A stretch of DNA of 40,647 bases from Planctomycetota bacterium (GTDB lineage Bacteria; Planctomycetota; GCA-002687715; DRQF01). The notes beneath the pieces were generated by a model. It was not told the DNA's origin, ran no database searches, and worked only from the letters and a program-made list of their open reading frames with translations. This document shows, in pieces, positions 1-7,756 of this stretch; within the stretch, counting starts at the first letter, position 1; the number at the start of each line of letters is the position of its first letter. The position numbers and the translations under genes are program-made. The stretch covers positions 1 through 40,647 of the forward strand of contig DRQF01000203.1 in the NCBI GenBank assembly GCA_011369445.1, given 5' to 3'.

Positions 1-2072
1 AGCTCGATTCCCAGGAGGGCGACCCCACCCCCACCGAGGAAGAGATCCAGGCCGTCGCCCAAAACATTCGAGCTCTCACGGATGCCCGTGACGAAGCCCG
101 AGCCGCCGCGAAGGCCCTGAAGGAGTCCCTGGCCCGCCAGGCGGCGGGCGAGACCCCCGACGAGGCCCGCAGGCAGGCCCGAGAGGCCGTGAAGGCCGCC
201 CAGAAGAAGGCCGCCGACGCCGCCAAGAAGACGAAGAGCCTCACCCCCGAGGCAGCCCTCGAGGCATCGAGGGCGGCGGCACAGGACACCGCGGCAGCAC
301 TCGAGGATCTCGCCAAGGCGATGGAAGCCTCCTCGAAGAAGGCTGCGGAATCCGCGCGGGAAAGCGCACGCTCCTCCGCCGAGGCCGCGAAGGAGTTGAA
401 GTCGGCGGCCTCCGGGGAGTCTCCGGGGGATCGCAAGGAACCTCTCGCGAAGGCCGATACGGCCCTCGAGCGTGCCCAGGAGGCTCTCGCCGAGGTTCGA
501 GAAGCGGAAGCCGCGAGGGCCGAACGCAACGCGAAGATGGCGTCCCAGCAAGAAGGGCTCGCCAAGATGGGCGAGGCCATGGCGAAGATGGCCGAAGAAG
601 CGCAGGCTCCCCCGGCGGGGCGCGATTTGAGCGAGAAGGCCAAGCAGACACTCGAGGAAGTCCGCCGTGCCGCGGAAGAGGGGAAAAAGGCCGCGGCGGA
701 GGCCTCGAAAGCCCACGCGCAGGGGGAGGCCGGCCGGGCGGCGAGCAAGGCGCAACAGGCGTCCGAGGCTTTCGCGAAGGCGGCCGCCAAGGCCGCCGAA
801 GTCGCCAAGGAGCTGTCTTCGAAGATGAGCCCCGAGGCCCTGCAGCAGGCCCGCAAAGAGCAGCTCGATCTCTCTCGCAAGCTCGACGACGTCGCGAAGT
901 CCCTCGAGGAGATGGCCGACGAACACCCGAAGAGCGAACCGCTTCAGCGGGCTGCGGAAAAAAGCGCCGAGGCCGCAGACGCCTCCCGCAGCGCCGCGGC
1001 GAAACTCGAGAATCAACGTCCCCAGAGTTCGGGAATGGATCAGATGAAGTCCTCTGCCGCGATGGAGAAGGCTCGGGAGGCCATCGAGGAGGCGATGCAG
1101 AAAGAACAGCGGCGTCGCAAGGAGAAGAGTGAGCGCCTCAAGCAGATCGAGAAGGCTCAAAGGGAACTCGAGGACAAGACCCGCGAGTTGGCGGAGAGCC
1201 TGAAAAACAAGAGCCCCAAGGGTTCGCAGTCCCTCTCGCAGGCAGGCGAGAGCATGCAGAAGGCGAATCAGAGTTTCCAGCGGGAACAACCGGATACGGA
1301 GCAGGCTCAAAAGGAACAAGAGGAGGCTCAGGAGTACCTGGAAGAGGCTCGTTCGGAACTCGAGGAACAAGAGCGCAAGTACCAAGATCTCCAGGAGGAA
1401 GAGCTCCTCTTCAACATGGCGAAGGAGCTGAAGAAGCTCATCGAGGTTCAAAAGACCATCAACGATGAAACCGTCTCCCTGGCGGACACTGCCGCCGAGC
1501 GAGGCGGCTTCACGCGCGCGCTGCGACGCCGCGCCCGCGAACTCGCGAAGAAACAGATGACCTCGCACGACCGTCTCGAAGAGATGAAGACCGCCCTTGA
1601 AGAGGAGAAGATCGTCGCGTTCACGTTCATGTTCGAAGAGGTCACTCGTGACATGAAGAAGGTCTCCGAGCGCCTTCGCAAGAAGAAGGCCGCGCGGTTC
1701 ACTCAGGCCCTTGAACAGGACGTCCTCGACAACTTGAATCTCCTGGCTCAGACGATTCGGGACGAGATGACCGCACGTCGCCAGATGAAGAAACAGAAGA
1801 AGCAGGACCAGCAGCCTCAGGGCAAAAGACCCCTCGTGAGCAAGATTGCCGAGCTCGTCCTGCTTCGGAACATGCAAAAGCGGCTGAATGACCGCACCCG
1901 AACCCTCATCGAAACGGGCAGCGAGCAAGAGGATGGCCTCACTCCCGTTCAGAAACTCCTGGCCAAGCGCCTCCTGCATCAGCAGGCGAAGATTCGCGAC
2001 CTGTTCAAGAAGCTCATCGAGCAGGCCCCCCAGGCCCCGCAGCCGGACGAGAAGAAAGAGGACGACCGATGA
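1..2072 (+). CDS. Long coiled-coil protein, 5' end cut off by window
   Basis: The reading frame is open from base 3 to the TGA at 2070-2072, so the gene begins before the window; the GTG at 189 is only an internal codon. About 690 residues are visible. The first two thirds are almost pure Ala/Lys/Glu/Arg/Gln with heptad-like spacing, predicting a very long helical rod. The last ~200 residues are less repetitive and include an ELLFNMAKELKKLIEVQ segment and a LVLLRNMQKRLNDRT segment followed by a Pro/Asp/Lys tail. I see no catalytic motif. Similar Ala-rich coiled-coil proteins ending in an LLR-Q-x-N-x-RT helix occur, to my knowledge, beside Bat-type operons in planctomycetes; that link is from memory. 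The stop overlaps the next ATG (ATGA), so the two genes are translationally coupled. Function unknown; a structural or membrane-tethered scaffold is a guess. Confidence 0.8.
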   Translation, partial: LDSQEGDPTPTEEEIQAVAQNIRALTDARDEARAAAKALKESLARQAAGETPDEARRQAREAVKAAQKKAADAAKKTKSLTPEAALEASRAAAQDTAAALEDLAKAMEASSKKAAESARESARSSAEAAKELKSAASGESPGDRKEPLAKADTALERAQEALAEVREAEAARAERNAKMASQQEGLAKMGEAMAKMAEEAQAPPAGRDLSEKAKQTLEEVRRAAEEGKKAAAEASKAHAQGEAGRAASKAQQASEAFAKAAAKAAEVAKELSSKMSPEALQQARKEQLDLSRKLDDVAKSLEEMADEHPKSEPLQRAAEKSAEAADASRSAAAKLENQRPQSSGMDQMKSSAAMEKAREAIEEAMQKEQRRRKEKSERLKQIEKAQRELEDKTRELAESLKNKSPKGSQSLSQAGESMQKANQSFQREQPDTEQAQKEQEEAQEYLEEARSELEEQERKYQDLQEEELLFNMAKELKKLIEVQKTINDETVSLADTAAERGGFTRALRRRARELAKKQMTSHDRLEEMKTALEEEKIVAFTFMFEEVTRDMKKVSERLRKKKAARFTQALEQDVLDNLNLLAQTIRDEMTARRQMKKQKKQDQQPQGKRPLVSKIAELVLLRNMQKRLNDRTRTLIETGSEQEDGLTPVQKLLAKRLLHQQAKIRDLFKKLIEQAPQAPQPDEKKEDDR

Positions 2073-2746
2073 AAGCTCTTACGACAGCGACGTTCGCCAT
2101 CATGGCCCTCGCCATTGCAACCTCGACAGTTGGGGCTCAGGACGAGGGCGAGATCGATCCCCGCGAGATCGTGAAGCAGATCCAGAAGGATCTGGACGAA
2201 CTGGTCGACTCCTACGCCAAGCTCGCCGGAGACGAGTCCGGCGCAGGCGAGAAGGTCGTCGAGAATATCGACAAGCTTCTTGAAGGGCTCGACGCGAACC
2301 AAAAGGACGTGGTCAAGAGCATCGACGAACTGTTGAAGAACATGAAGCAGAGCCAGTCCTCGTCGGGAGGTGGCGGTGGTCAAAGCTCCAGTTCCAAGGG
2401 CAAGGGGAAAAACGGCAAGCCGAAGGCCAGGGATCGCAACAAGGACCCGAACGAGAAACCCGGGCAGGGCAAGCCAAAACCGAAGGGCAAAAAGCCCGAC
2501 GGCGGGAAGAAGCCCAACGGCCCCGAGAAGTCCCAGGACCGCCCCGGACAGAAGAAGAGCGGGCAACGGCCTCCCGGATCGAAGAAAGAGAAAGTGCCCT
2601 TCATCGATGACCGCGTGTCGTGGGGCAAGCTCCCTCCGGAAACCCAGCAGCTGCTCATCGAAAACAACTTCCGTGACTACTTCCCGGACTACGACAAGGC
2701 CATCTCCGACTACCTGAAGAGCCTCAATCGCCGCCGGAAAAAATGA
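2069..2746 (+). CDS. Exported low-complexity protein with conserved-looking C-terminal helix
   Basis: 225 residues. Residues 1-23 form a clear signal peptide with an Ala-Gln-type cleavage region. Residues 24-95 are an acidic amphipathic helical segment. Residues 96-175 are a disordered Ser/Gly then Lys/Pro/Gly-rich linker. The C-terminal ~45 residues are ordered: they start VSWGKLPPETQQLL, continue with an aromatic RDYFPDY stretch and end in a basic tail. A WG-x-LPP helix at the C-terminus is, as I recall, typical of exported planctomycete proteins encoded near DUF58/BatA genes. The ATG overlaps the stop of the coiled-coil gene, so the two products probably act together at or outside the inner membrane. 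The last codons supply the U-tract of a terminator for the convergent methyltransferase gene. Specific function unknown. Confidence 0.8.
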   Translation: MKALTTATFAIMALAIATSTVGAQDEGEIDPREIVKQIQKDLDELVDSYAKLAGDESGAGEKVVENIDKLLEGLDANQKDVVKSIDELLKNMKQSQSSSGGGGGQSSSSKGKGKNGKPKARDRNKDPNEKPGQGKPKPKGKKPDGGKKPNGPEKSQDRPGQKKSGQRPPGSKKEKVPFIDDRVSWGKLPPETQQLLIENNFRDYFPDYDKAISDYLKSLNRRRKK

Positions 2747-2778
2747 CTCCGGCGTGCCCGTCCCCCCCGCCGCGAGTC
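2738..2778 (-). terminator. Intrinsic terminator of the rlmI-like gene
   Basis: On the minus strand, GACTC, one bulged base and CGGCG pair with CGCCG and GAGTC (plus-strand arms 2745-2754 and 2768-2778, 13-nt loop), followed by A and then six T residues (plus A-run 2738-2743). It lies at the end of the methyltransferase gene on the same strand. The U-tract is read from the last lysine codons of the convergent gene, so the terminator is embedded in coding sequence. There is no T-run on the plus side, so it is not bidirectional. Confidence 0.6.
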
Positions 2779-3973
2779 AGAAAACTCTGTAAAGCAGGAA
2801 GTCCAGATACCTGGACTCGGGCTGACCGGCGAGGGCCGGGTGGTCGGGACTCTGCCCCCCAACGTGGAGGAGCTGGAGTTCCCGGCCGACTTCGAACGCG
2901 GCCGCCTGAACGGTCTGCTTGAAGGTCGCCGTGTCCACCAGTCCGGAACAGGAGCTGGTGCCGAGGTATCCTCCCGGCTCGACGACGGCGATTCCCTTGC
3001 GGTTGATCTCCTGGTAGAGCTTCAACCCCTTGCGAAGGGCACCACGGCGCGGCACGAGTTTGGGCGGGTCGAGAAGGACCAATCCCCAGGTGCGCTGGGC
3101 TTTCGCGGCATGATCCAGGTACCGCAGAACGTTCGCTTTCTCGACTATGAACTTCTCACGCACCCCTCCCTGAGCGGCGGCTGTCGCCGCGAGTTCGAGA
3201 GCGGGTGCCGAAGAATCAACGGCGGTCACCTGACGGGCGTTACCCCGGACGAGGCATCTCAGACCGAAGCCTCCCACATACGAGAAAGCATCCAGGACAT
3301 CCCGCCCCGCCGCCACGGACTCGGCCACGCGGCGATTCAAGCGCTGGTCCGAGAAGAACCCGGTCTTCTGACCGGCAACGGGGTCGACCAAGAATCGGAC
3401 ACCCTCCTCCCGGCACCCTACAGGGCTTTCCGGAGCCCGCCCACGGAGCAAGCCTTCGAGCTCGGCGCCTTCTCCCCTCTCACGGGCGCTCCGAGAGACC
3501 CGGCGCCAAATGCCCCGAGGCTTCCAGACGCTTTCCAATTCGTCCAGGACCACCTCGCGCCATCGGACCAACCCTTCGTCATCGAAGGAAACCACGATCC
3601 AGTCGCCGACCCGATCCGCCACCAGACCCGGGAGTCCGTCGCCCTCCGCATGGACGAGGCGATAGGCATCGGTGTCCGCTCCGCGGGGAAATAGTGTCCG
3701 GCGGAGAGAAAAGGCACGGCGCATTCTTCGGCGAAGAAATGCTTCGTCGAAGCTTTCCTCACCCCGCGTCACCATGCGCACCCGTATGAGGCTTTGAGGG
3801 TTCCAAAAGCCTTGACCGATCCGACGTCCCTCATGGTCGCAGACCTCGACGAGATCCCCACACGTGAGTCGCCCGCCGCCGCGGATGCGATCGATCGACC
3901 CTTCGTACACCCAGGCCGCACCCCACCACAAGGGTTTGGCTTTCCGGGGTTTGAGAAACACCTTGGCAGTCAT
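2777..3973 (-). CDS. rlmI: RlmI-type class I SAM-dependent rRNA methyltransferase (PUA plus Rossmann domain)
   Basis: 398 residues from ATG 3973 (a GTG at 3982 would add three residues). Residues 1-75 look like an N-terminal PUA RNA-binding domain. The middle domain contains YRLVHAEGDGLPGLVAD (about 104-120). The family hallmark GQKTGFFSDQR is at about 201-211. The SAM-binding motif I region is VLDAFSYVGGFG (226-237), the ribose-binding acidic residue is in VTAVDSS (249-255), and the catalytic DPPK is at about 302-305. RlmI methylates C5 of a cytosine in 23S rRNA in E. coli. The fold and family are secure; the exact target base is not, since RlmI/RlmK/RlmL relatives share these motifs and the DPPK loop. 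It stands alone, divergent from the acyl-CoA dehydrogenase gene, with its own terminator. No Shine-Dalgarno is visible and a -10-like hexamer sits 7 nt from the ATG, so the mRNA may be leaderless. Confidence 0.88.
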   Translation of the reverse strand: MTAKVFLKPRKAKPLWWGAAWVYEGSIDRIRGGGRLTCGDLVEVCDHEGRRIGQGFWNPQSLIRVRMVTRGEESFDEAFLRRRMRRAFSLRRTLFPRGADTDAYRLVHAEGDGLPGLVADRVGDWIVVSFDDEGLVRWREVVLDELESVWKPRGIWRRVSRSARERGEGAELEGLLRGRAPESPVGCREEGVRFLVDPVAGQKTGFFSDQRLNRRVAESVAAGRDVLDAFSYVGGFGLRCLVRGNARQVTAVDSSAPALELAATAAAQGGVREKFIVEKANVLRYLDHAAKAQRTWGLVLLDPPKLVPRRGALRKGLKLYQEINRKGIAVVEPGGYLGTSSCSGLVDTATFKQTVQAAAFEVGRELQLLHVGGQSPDHPALAGQPESRYLDFLLYRVF

Positions 3974-3980
3974 GGCCGGC

Positions 3981-3986
3981 ACTATA
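3981..3986 (-). promoter_or_regulatory. Candidate -10 box for the rlmI-like gene
   Basis: The minus strand reads TATAGT here, matching the sigma70 -10 consensus at five of six positions. Only seven bases separate it from the ATG at 3973, which would put the transcript start at or next to the start codon. No good -35 is seen 17 bases upstream. The missing Shine-Dalgarno agrees with leaderless initiation, but a single hexamer is weak evidence. Confidence 0.35.
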
Positions 3987-4073
3987 CGTCAACGCATGGC
4001 ACCCCGCCCATCCCCCTTCCGGCGAATTCACGGGGGCGAGAGTCGAAGGCTGGGACGTCGATCCTGGGGTGTA

Positions 4074-4100
4074 TTGACGGCCACCGCATCTTGCTACGAT
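4074..4100 (+). promoter_or_regulatory. Candidate promoter of the glutaryl-CoA dehydrogenase gene
   Basis: TTGACG (4074-4079) is followed after a 15-nt spacer by TACGAT (4095-4100). The -10 is preceded by TG with one intervening base, giving an extended -10 (TGCTACGAT), which can offset the short spacer. The ATG lies about 60 nt downstream, and a purine-rich ribosome binding site (GAAAGG, 4147-4152) precedes it by 7 nt. I see no operator or riboswitch. Confidence 0.4.
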
Positions 4101-4159
4101 GCAGCGCTTCGGGATCGCCCAGCGGCGACCCTCATCCACCACATTAGAAAGGTCAGACC

Positions 4160-5335
4160 ATGGAACCCTATCAGGGCGTCGATTACATGGACCTCGACAC
4201 CCTCCTCACGGAAGAGGAGCGGATGATCCGCGATACCACGCGTGAATGGGTGTCGGCCCGCGTCATCCCCATCATCGAGGAGCATTACCGAGCTGGAACC
4301 TTCCCCGACGAGCTGATCCCCGAGATGGCGGAGATGGGCCTTCTCGGCGCGAATCTCGACGGGTACGGATGCGCAGGCCTGGGCGCGGTCGCCTATGGCC
4401 TGATCATGCAGGAGCTGGAGCGCGGAGACAGCGGTCTTCGATCCTTCGTCTCCGTTCAGGGAGCGCTCTGCATGTGGCCGATCCATACCTACGGCAGCGA
4501 GGAGCAGAAACAAAAGTGGCTCCCCGGAATGGCGAACGGCACCAAGATCGGTTGCTTCGGGCTGACCGAACCCGATTTCGGGTCCAACCCCACCGGAATG
4601 ATCACGCGGGCCGAAGACAAGGGCGACCACTATCTGCTGAACGGCGCCAAGATGTGGATCACGAACGGCTGCATCAGTGACGTGGCCATCGTCTGGGCGA
4701 AGCTCGACGGCCGGGTCATGGGCTTCCTCGTCGAGAAGGGAACCCCCGGTTTCAGCACACGCCGCCAAGGACACAAGATGTCCCTGCGCGCGAGCGTCAC
4801 CAGCGAGCTCATCCTGCAGGACGTGAAGATTCCGAAGGAAAACCTGCTCCCGGGGACGGAATCGATCCACATGAAGGGACCTCTGTCCTGCCTGACCCAG
4901 GCGCGCTACGGCATCGCCTGGGGCGCCATCGGCGCGGGGATGGCCTGTTACGACGAGGCCCTCTCCTATGGCAAGGAGCGCATCCAGTTTGGCCGGCCCA
5001 TCGCCCAATTCCAGCTCTTCCAGCGCAAGCTCGCCGAGATGATCACGGAAATCACCAAAGGGTTTCTGCTCAATCTCCAAGTCGGTCGCTTGAAGGAGCA
5101 GGGGAAGGCCCACCCCTCCCACGTCTCCATGGCCAAGCGCAACGGTTGCTACTGGGGACTTTGGATCGCCCGAGAAGCCCGCGACATGCTGGGCGCGAAC
5201 GGGATCACGGATGAGTACGTGGTGATGCGCCACATGTGCAACCTCGAGTCCGTCAAGACCTACGAGGGCACCCACGACATCCACACCTTGATCATCGGGC
5301 ACAGGGTGACCGGACTGCCCGCTTTCGAGGGATAG
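4160..5335 (+). CDS. gcdH: Glutaryl-CoA dehydrogenase (acyl-CoA dehydrogenase family)
   Basis: 391 residues, full length for the family. It is an FAD flavoenzyme that converts glutaryl-CoA to crotonyl-CoA and CO2 in lysine, tryptophan or aromatic degradation, passing electrons to ETF. The substrate-specific residues are present: Glu87, Arg94 and Ser95 in the ELERGDSGLRS segment, matching in position the residues that bind the glutaryl carboxylate in the human enzyme. The FAD/substrate signature CFGLTEPDFGSNP is at about 133-145. The general base is Glu369 in TYEGTHDIH near the C-terminus, and the RYGIAWG, QFGRPIAQFQL and ARDMLGANGI blocks are typical. No other pathway gene lies next to it. 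It has a ribosome binding site and what look like its own promoter and terminator, so it is probably monocistronic. Confidence in GCDH rather than another acyl-CoA dehydrogenase is high because Arg94 is retained. Confidence 0.93.
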   Translation: MEPYQGVDYMDLDTLLTEEERMIRDTTREWVSARVIPIIEEHYRAGTFPDELIPEMAEMGLLGANLDGYGCAGLGAVAYGLIMQELERGDSGLRSFVSVQGALCMWPIHTYGSEEQKQKWLPGMANGTKIGCFGLTEPDFGSNPTGMITRAEDKGDHYLLNGAKMWITNGCISDVAIVWAKLDGRVMGFLVEKGTPGFSTRRQGHKMSLRASVTSELILQDVKIPKENLLPGTESIHMKGPLSCLTQARYGIAWGAIGAGMACYDEALSYGKERIQFGRPIAQFQLFQRKLAEMITEITKGFLLNLQVGRLKEQGKAHPSHVSMAKRNGCYWGLWIAREARDMLGANGITDEYVVMRHMCNLESVKTYEGTHDIHTLIIGHRVTGLPAFEG

Positions 5336-5353
5336 CCGGGGAGACGCGCACGT

Positions 5354-6106
5354 TCAACGGACCGGGACAGGCTTTCTTCGGGCCTGTCCCTTCCCCCCTT
5401 TTTCGGCGAACGGAGGCGGACCGCGCAGGACGCGGAGCAAAAAGAGATTCTCGGGGACACCGGGACGAGAGCGGACTTGCACCCGATACCGGCCATCCAC
5501 GGGGAGCGTGAATTCGAAGATCTGGCGGGCGCGAAACCCCATCTGCTCACCCGTTTCCCTGGCGTGTATCCGACGACTCGGGTCTCCCTCGAGGACCAAC
5601 GCGACGTCCAACGGGAAAAGAGACACGTTCACAGCGAGGTTCCATCGCTGGCCTGCCAGGCCCTCGAGAACCCCCACCGTTGTGAACCGAGGCTTCCCGT
5701 TCTCGTCGCGCCCTGGTCCGACACGACCGCGAACGACTTGGCCCGAGCCGATGAGGGGCGCCCACGAAGGTTGACCTCCTCCCTGCCCCGCGCGGCCGAA
5801 TGCGGCCGTCACCCGCACCCGCTCGCCGGGTCTCAGAGTGATGCGGTCGTAGACGTCCACGTGACCGGGCGCGGTCGCTCGAAGCTCCTTCTCGCCTGGC
5901 GAAAGCTGGAGTCGGAGGGGTTCACCTCCCGAGGAGAGGAAGCCCATGAAGCGACCATCCAGATACAAGAGAGCTTCCGGAACGTCGGTCGAGACCACGA
6001 TCTCCCCGGTCCCCGCCGCGGCAGGGCGCCGGATTCCGCAGGACGACAGGAAAAGGACGGCGGCCAAGGCCACAGCCGCGCTACCTCGAGGCGAAAAAGA
6101 AGACAT
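5354..6106 (-). CDS. PEGA-domain lipoprotein
   Basis: 250 residues. A lipoprotein signal peptide ends in LFLSSC with the lipidated Cys at 23; the +2 residue is Gly, so sorting to the outer membrane is plausible. Residues ~34-100 look like a PEGA domain (GEIVVSTDVPEALLYLDG, then an LSPGEKELRATAPG turn), a surface beta fold common in lipoproteins. Residues ~115-240 form a second beta-rich region resembling a pre-peptidase C-terminal (PPC) fold: VVRGRVGPG, RWNLAVNV, a VALVLEG strand and a closing GRYRVQVRSRPG. A basic tail follows. It is the last gene of a five-gene operon and its start overlaps the end of the LAS-like gene by 26 nt. Probably an envelope-anchored accessory protein; the ligand is unknown. 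Confidence 0.75.
   Translation of the reverse strand: MSSFSPRGSAAVALAAVLFLSSCGIRRPAAAGTGEIVVSTDVPEALLYLDGRFMGFLSSGGEPLRLQLSPGEKELRATAPGHVDVYDRITLRPGERVRVTAAFGRAGQGGGQPSWAPLIGSGQVVRGRVGPGRDENGKPRFTTVGVLEGLAGQRWNLAVNVSLFPLDVALVLEGDPSRRIHARETGEQMGFRARQIFEFTLPVDGRYRVQVRSRPGVPENLFLLRVLRGPPPFAEKGGKGQARRKPVPVR
5364..5404 (+). terminator. Intrinsic terminator of gcdH
   Basis: A perfect 9-bp stem GGGACAGGC / GCCTGTCCC (arms 5364-5372 and 5382-5390, 9-nt loop) is followed by TTCCCCCCTTTTT. It starts 29 nt after the gcdH stop codon and lies inside the 3' coding end of the convergent lipoprotein gene. The tract is interrupted by C residues, so efficiency may be moderate. Confidence 0.6.
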
Positions 6107-6917
6107 TCAGTCGGTCTCCATGGTCTTCCGCCCGCTTCAGCAGAATCAGGGCCTGCCGGCGATCCACGCCGGCTGCATGGATCACCACACCGGGGGCTCG
6201 CTCCTTGCCAGGGCCCAGATTCAAGATCTCGGCCGCCAGCGGCCGGTCCAGCCCCGTCGCAACCGATGTCGTGATACTGAAGGCTCCGGCGTCGAACGCC
6301 GCTTTCGCTAGCTCGAGCGTCGCTTGCTCGTCGTAGGCGTCGTCGTCTCCGCGCCCGAGATGAACGATGGCTCTCCCCGCCTCCTTCGTCGGGAGAAACA
6401 GATCGAAGTTCATGCCCGTCTGGTGGGTCAAGTGATCCGAGAGCCCATCGCCGTCGAAGTCCGGGAAGCCGCCCTCGGAGCCACTCACCTCCTTGACCAA
6501 GATCGGAGGACCCTCGGGTCGGCGCCGCCGCCATTCCCGAAGGAGTCGGGAGAAAAAACGCACACCCTCGGGATCGGCCCAGTCATTGTGTCGAAACCGC
6601 TTCGAGGCTGCATCGGAATCCTGGCGCTCCGCAAGCCCTGAACCGTTCACGAATCCGGGCCCCGCTGAGGCGAGATGGACCCATCCGACGGATGACAGCA
6701 CGGGTCTTCCCCATGAGTCCAATTCGATGGGAGGACGGGTGGGGTGCAGGACCCGGCCGGATTTGAGCGCCGAAGAGGCGTCCCCAATGGGCCACCGCTC
6801 CTCGATGAGAAAGCCCCGTCGCGGACCCACTGCGCCTCTCGGCGACCCCCGTCCGGGTCCGGACAACGAGAGCGATGTCACGGAGAAAAGGAGCAGAATT
6901 CGCACCCAGGTCGTCAC
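6081..6917 (-). CDS. Exported LAS/MepA-like metallopeptidase relative, active site probably incomplete
   Basis: 278 residues from a GTG whose GTGA overlaps the larE stop. Residues 1-25 look like a signal peptide. The core motif DHLTHQTGMNFDLFLPT (about 161-177) has the HxxGxxxD spacing of penicillin-insensitive murein endopeptidases (MepA, M74/LAS group), giving putative zinc ligands His165 and Asp172. The C-terminal zinc-site strand, H-x-x-H-x-HV in MepA, reads HGDRLNVFFF here, so two of the three His positions are Arg269 and Asn271. The stretch before it (GVVIHAAGVDRRQALILL) suits the fold. I therefore call the fold, not the activity. It could be a degenerate peptidoglycan-binding protein or use other ligands. 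Next to a lipoprotein gene it suggests a cell-wall role. Confidence 0.6.
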   Translation of the reverse strand: MTTWVRILLLFSVTSLSLSGPGRGSPRGAVGPRRGFLIEERWPIGDASSALKSGRVLHPTRPPIELDSWGRPVLSSVGWVHLASAGPGFVNGSGLAERQDSDAASKRFRHNDWADPEGVRFFSRLLREWRRRRPEGPPILVKEVSGSEGGFPDFDGDGLSDHLTHQTGMNFDLFLPTKEAGRAIVHLGRGDDDAYDEQATLELAKAAFDAGAFSITTSVATGLDRPLAAEILNLGPGKERAPGVVIHAAGVDRRQALILLKRAEDHGDRLNVFFFASR

Positions 6918-7744
6918 AGCGCCAGGTCTTCGTTCAGGCGCCCCGATCGCAGGGGACGTTCGTCCACGAGGACATCGCCGAAACCCGACGCCAGCACGAC
7001 CTCACGCACCCGGGAGTCCAGATCCGCCGAGTGAAGACGTCTGAGATCGCCCTCGCTCAGCTCGACACGGGCCGTCGCCCCGAGGTGACGCACACGCAGT
7101 TCCACAAAGCCCAATTCGAAGAGCGCCCGTTCGGCGCACTCGATTCGCCTCAATCTCTCCTCCGTCACCCTCTCCCCATAGGGCAACCTGGACGCCAGGC
7201 ACGGCGAAGAGGGCAAATCCGCGGTGACGAGCCCCCACTGTCTGGAAAAAGCACGCACGAGGTCCTTGCCGATGCCCGCCTCCATCAGCGGAGAAACGAC
7301 GCCAGCCCGTTGGGCCGCCACCATGCCCGGACGCCAGTCTCCGACATCATCGGCCTGATTCCCGTCCGCAATGGTCCAGGTCGCGTCGGGGAGGACCTCC
7401 CGAATGCGGGCGTAGAGTTCGCTCTTGCAGAAGAAACAACGATTGACCGGATTCGCGGCGTAGTTTTCGTCCCCCAACTCACCGGTGGTGACTTCGACAT
7501 GCTTCACGCCCAATTGGATTGCGGTGGCTCTGGCGCGCTCGAGATCCGCGCTGGGAAGAGCCGGAGACAACCCCGTCACGGCGAGGAGGCCCTCCCTCCC
7601 ACCCTGGGCGGCGAGGGCCAGCAGGCAGGTGGAGTCCACGCCTCCGCTGAATGCGACGGCGAGGGGCCGGTAGGAATCGATCACGGCCATCACACGTCGT
7701 TGTGCGGAGGCAAGATCCCCTGGAGTATGAGAGGCATCGACCAT
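6914..7744 (-). CDS. larE: LarE-type ATP-dependent sulfur transferase
   Basis: 276 residues, normal family length. It has the N-type ATP pyrophosphatase P-loop AFSGGVDST (31-39), an NRCFFCKSELY block (101-111) and SSPCLASRLPYGERVT (179-194). Cys182 there aligns with the sacrificial cysteine of Lactobacillus LarE, which donates its sulfur to the pyridinium thiocarboxylate nickel-pincer cofactor of lactate racemase-type enzymes. The family reaction is adenylation of a carboxylate, then sulfur transfer. No larA, larB or larC is in the window, so either the partners lie elsewhere or this member modifies another substrate. It sits between the DUF445 gene (12-nt gap) and the LAS-like gene (4-nt overlap). 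Confidence 0.87.
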   Translation of the reverse strand: MVDASHTPGDLASAQRRVMAVIDSYRPLAVAFSGGVDSTCLLALAAQGGREGLLAVTGLSPALPSADLERARATAIQLGVKHVEVTTGELGDENYAANPVNRCFFCKSELYARIREVLPDATWTIADGNQADDVGDWRPGMVAAQRAGVVSPLMEAGIGKDLVRAFSRQWGLVTADLPSSPCLASRLPYGERVTEERLRRIECAERALFELGFVELRVRHLGATARVELSEGDLRRLHSADLDSRVREVVLASGFGDVLVDERPLRSGRLNEDLAL

Positions 7745-7756
7745 GACGTCAGGCTA

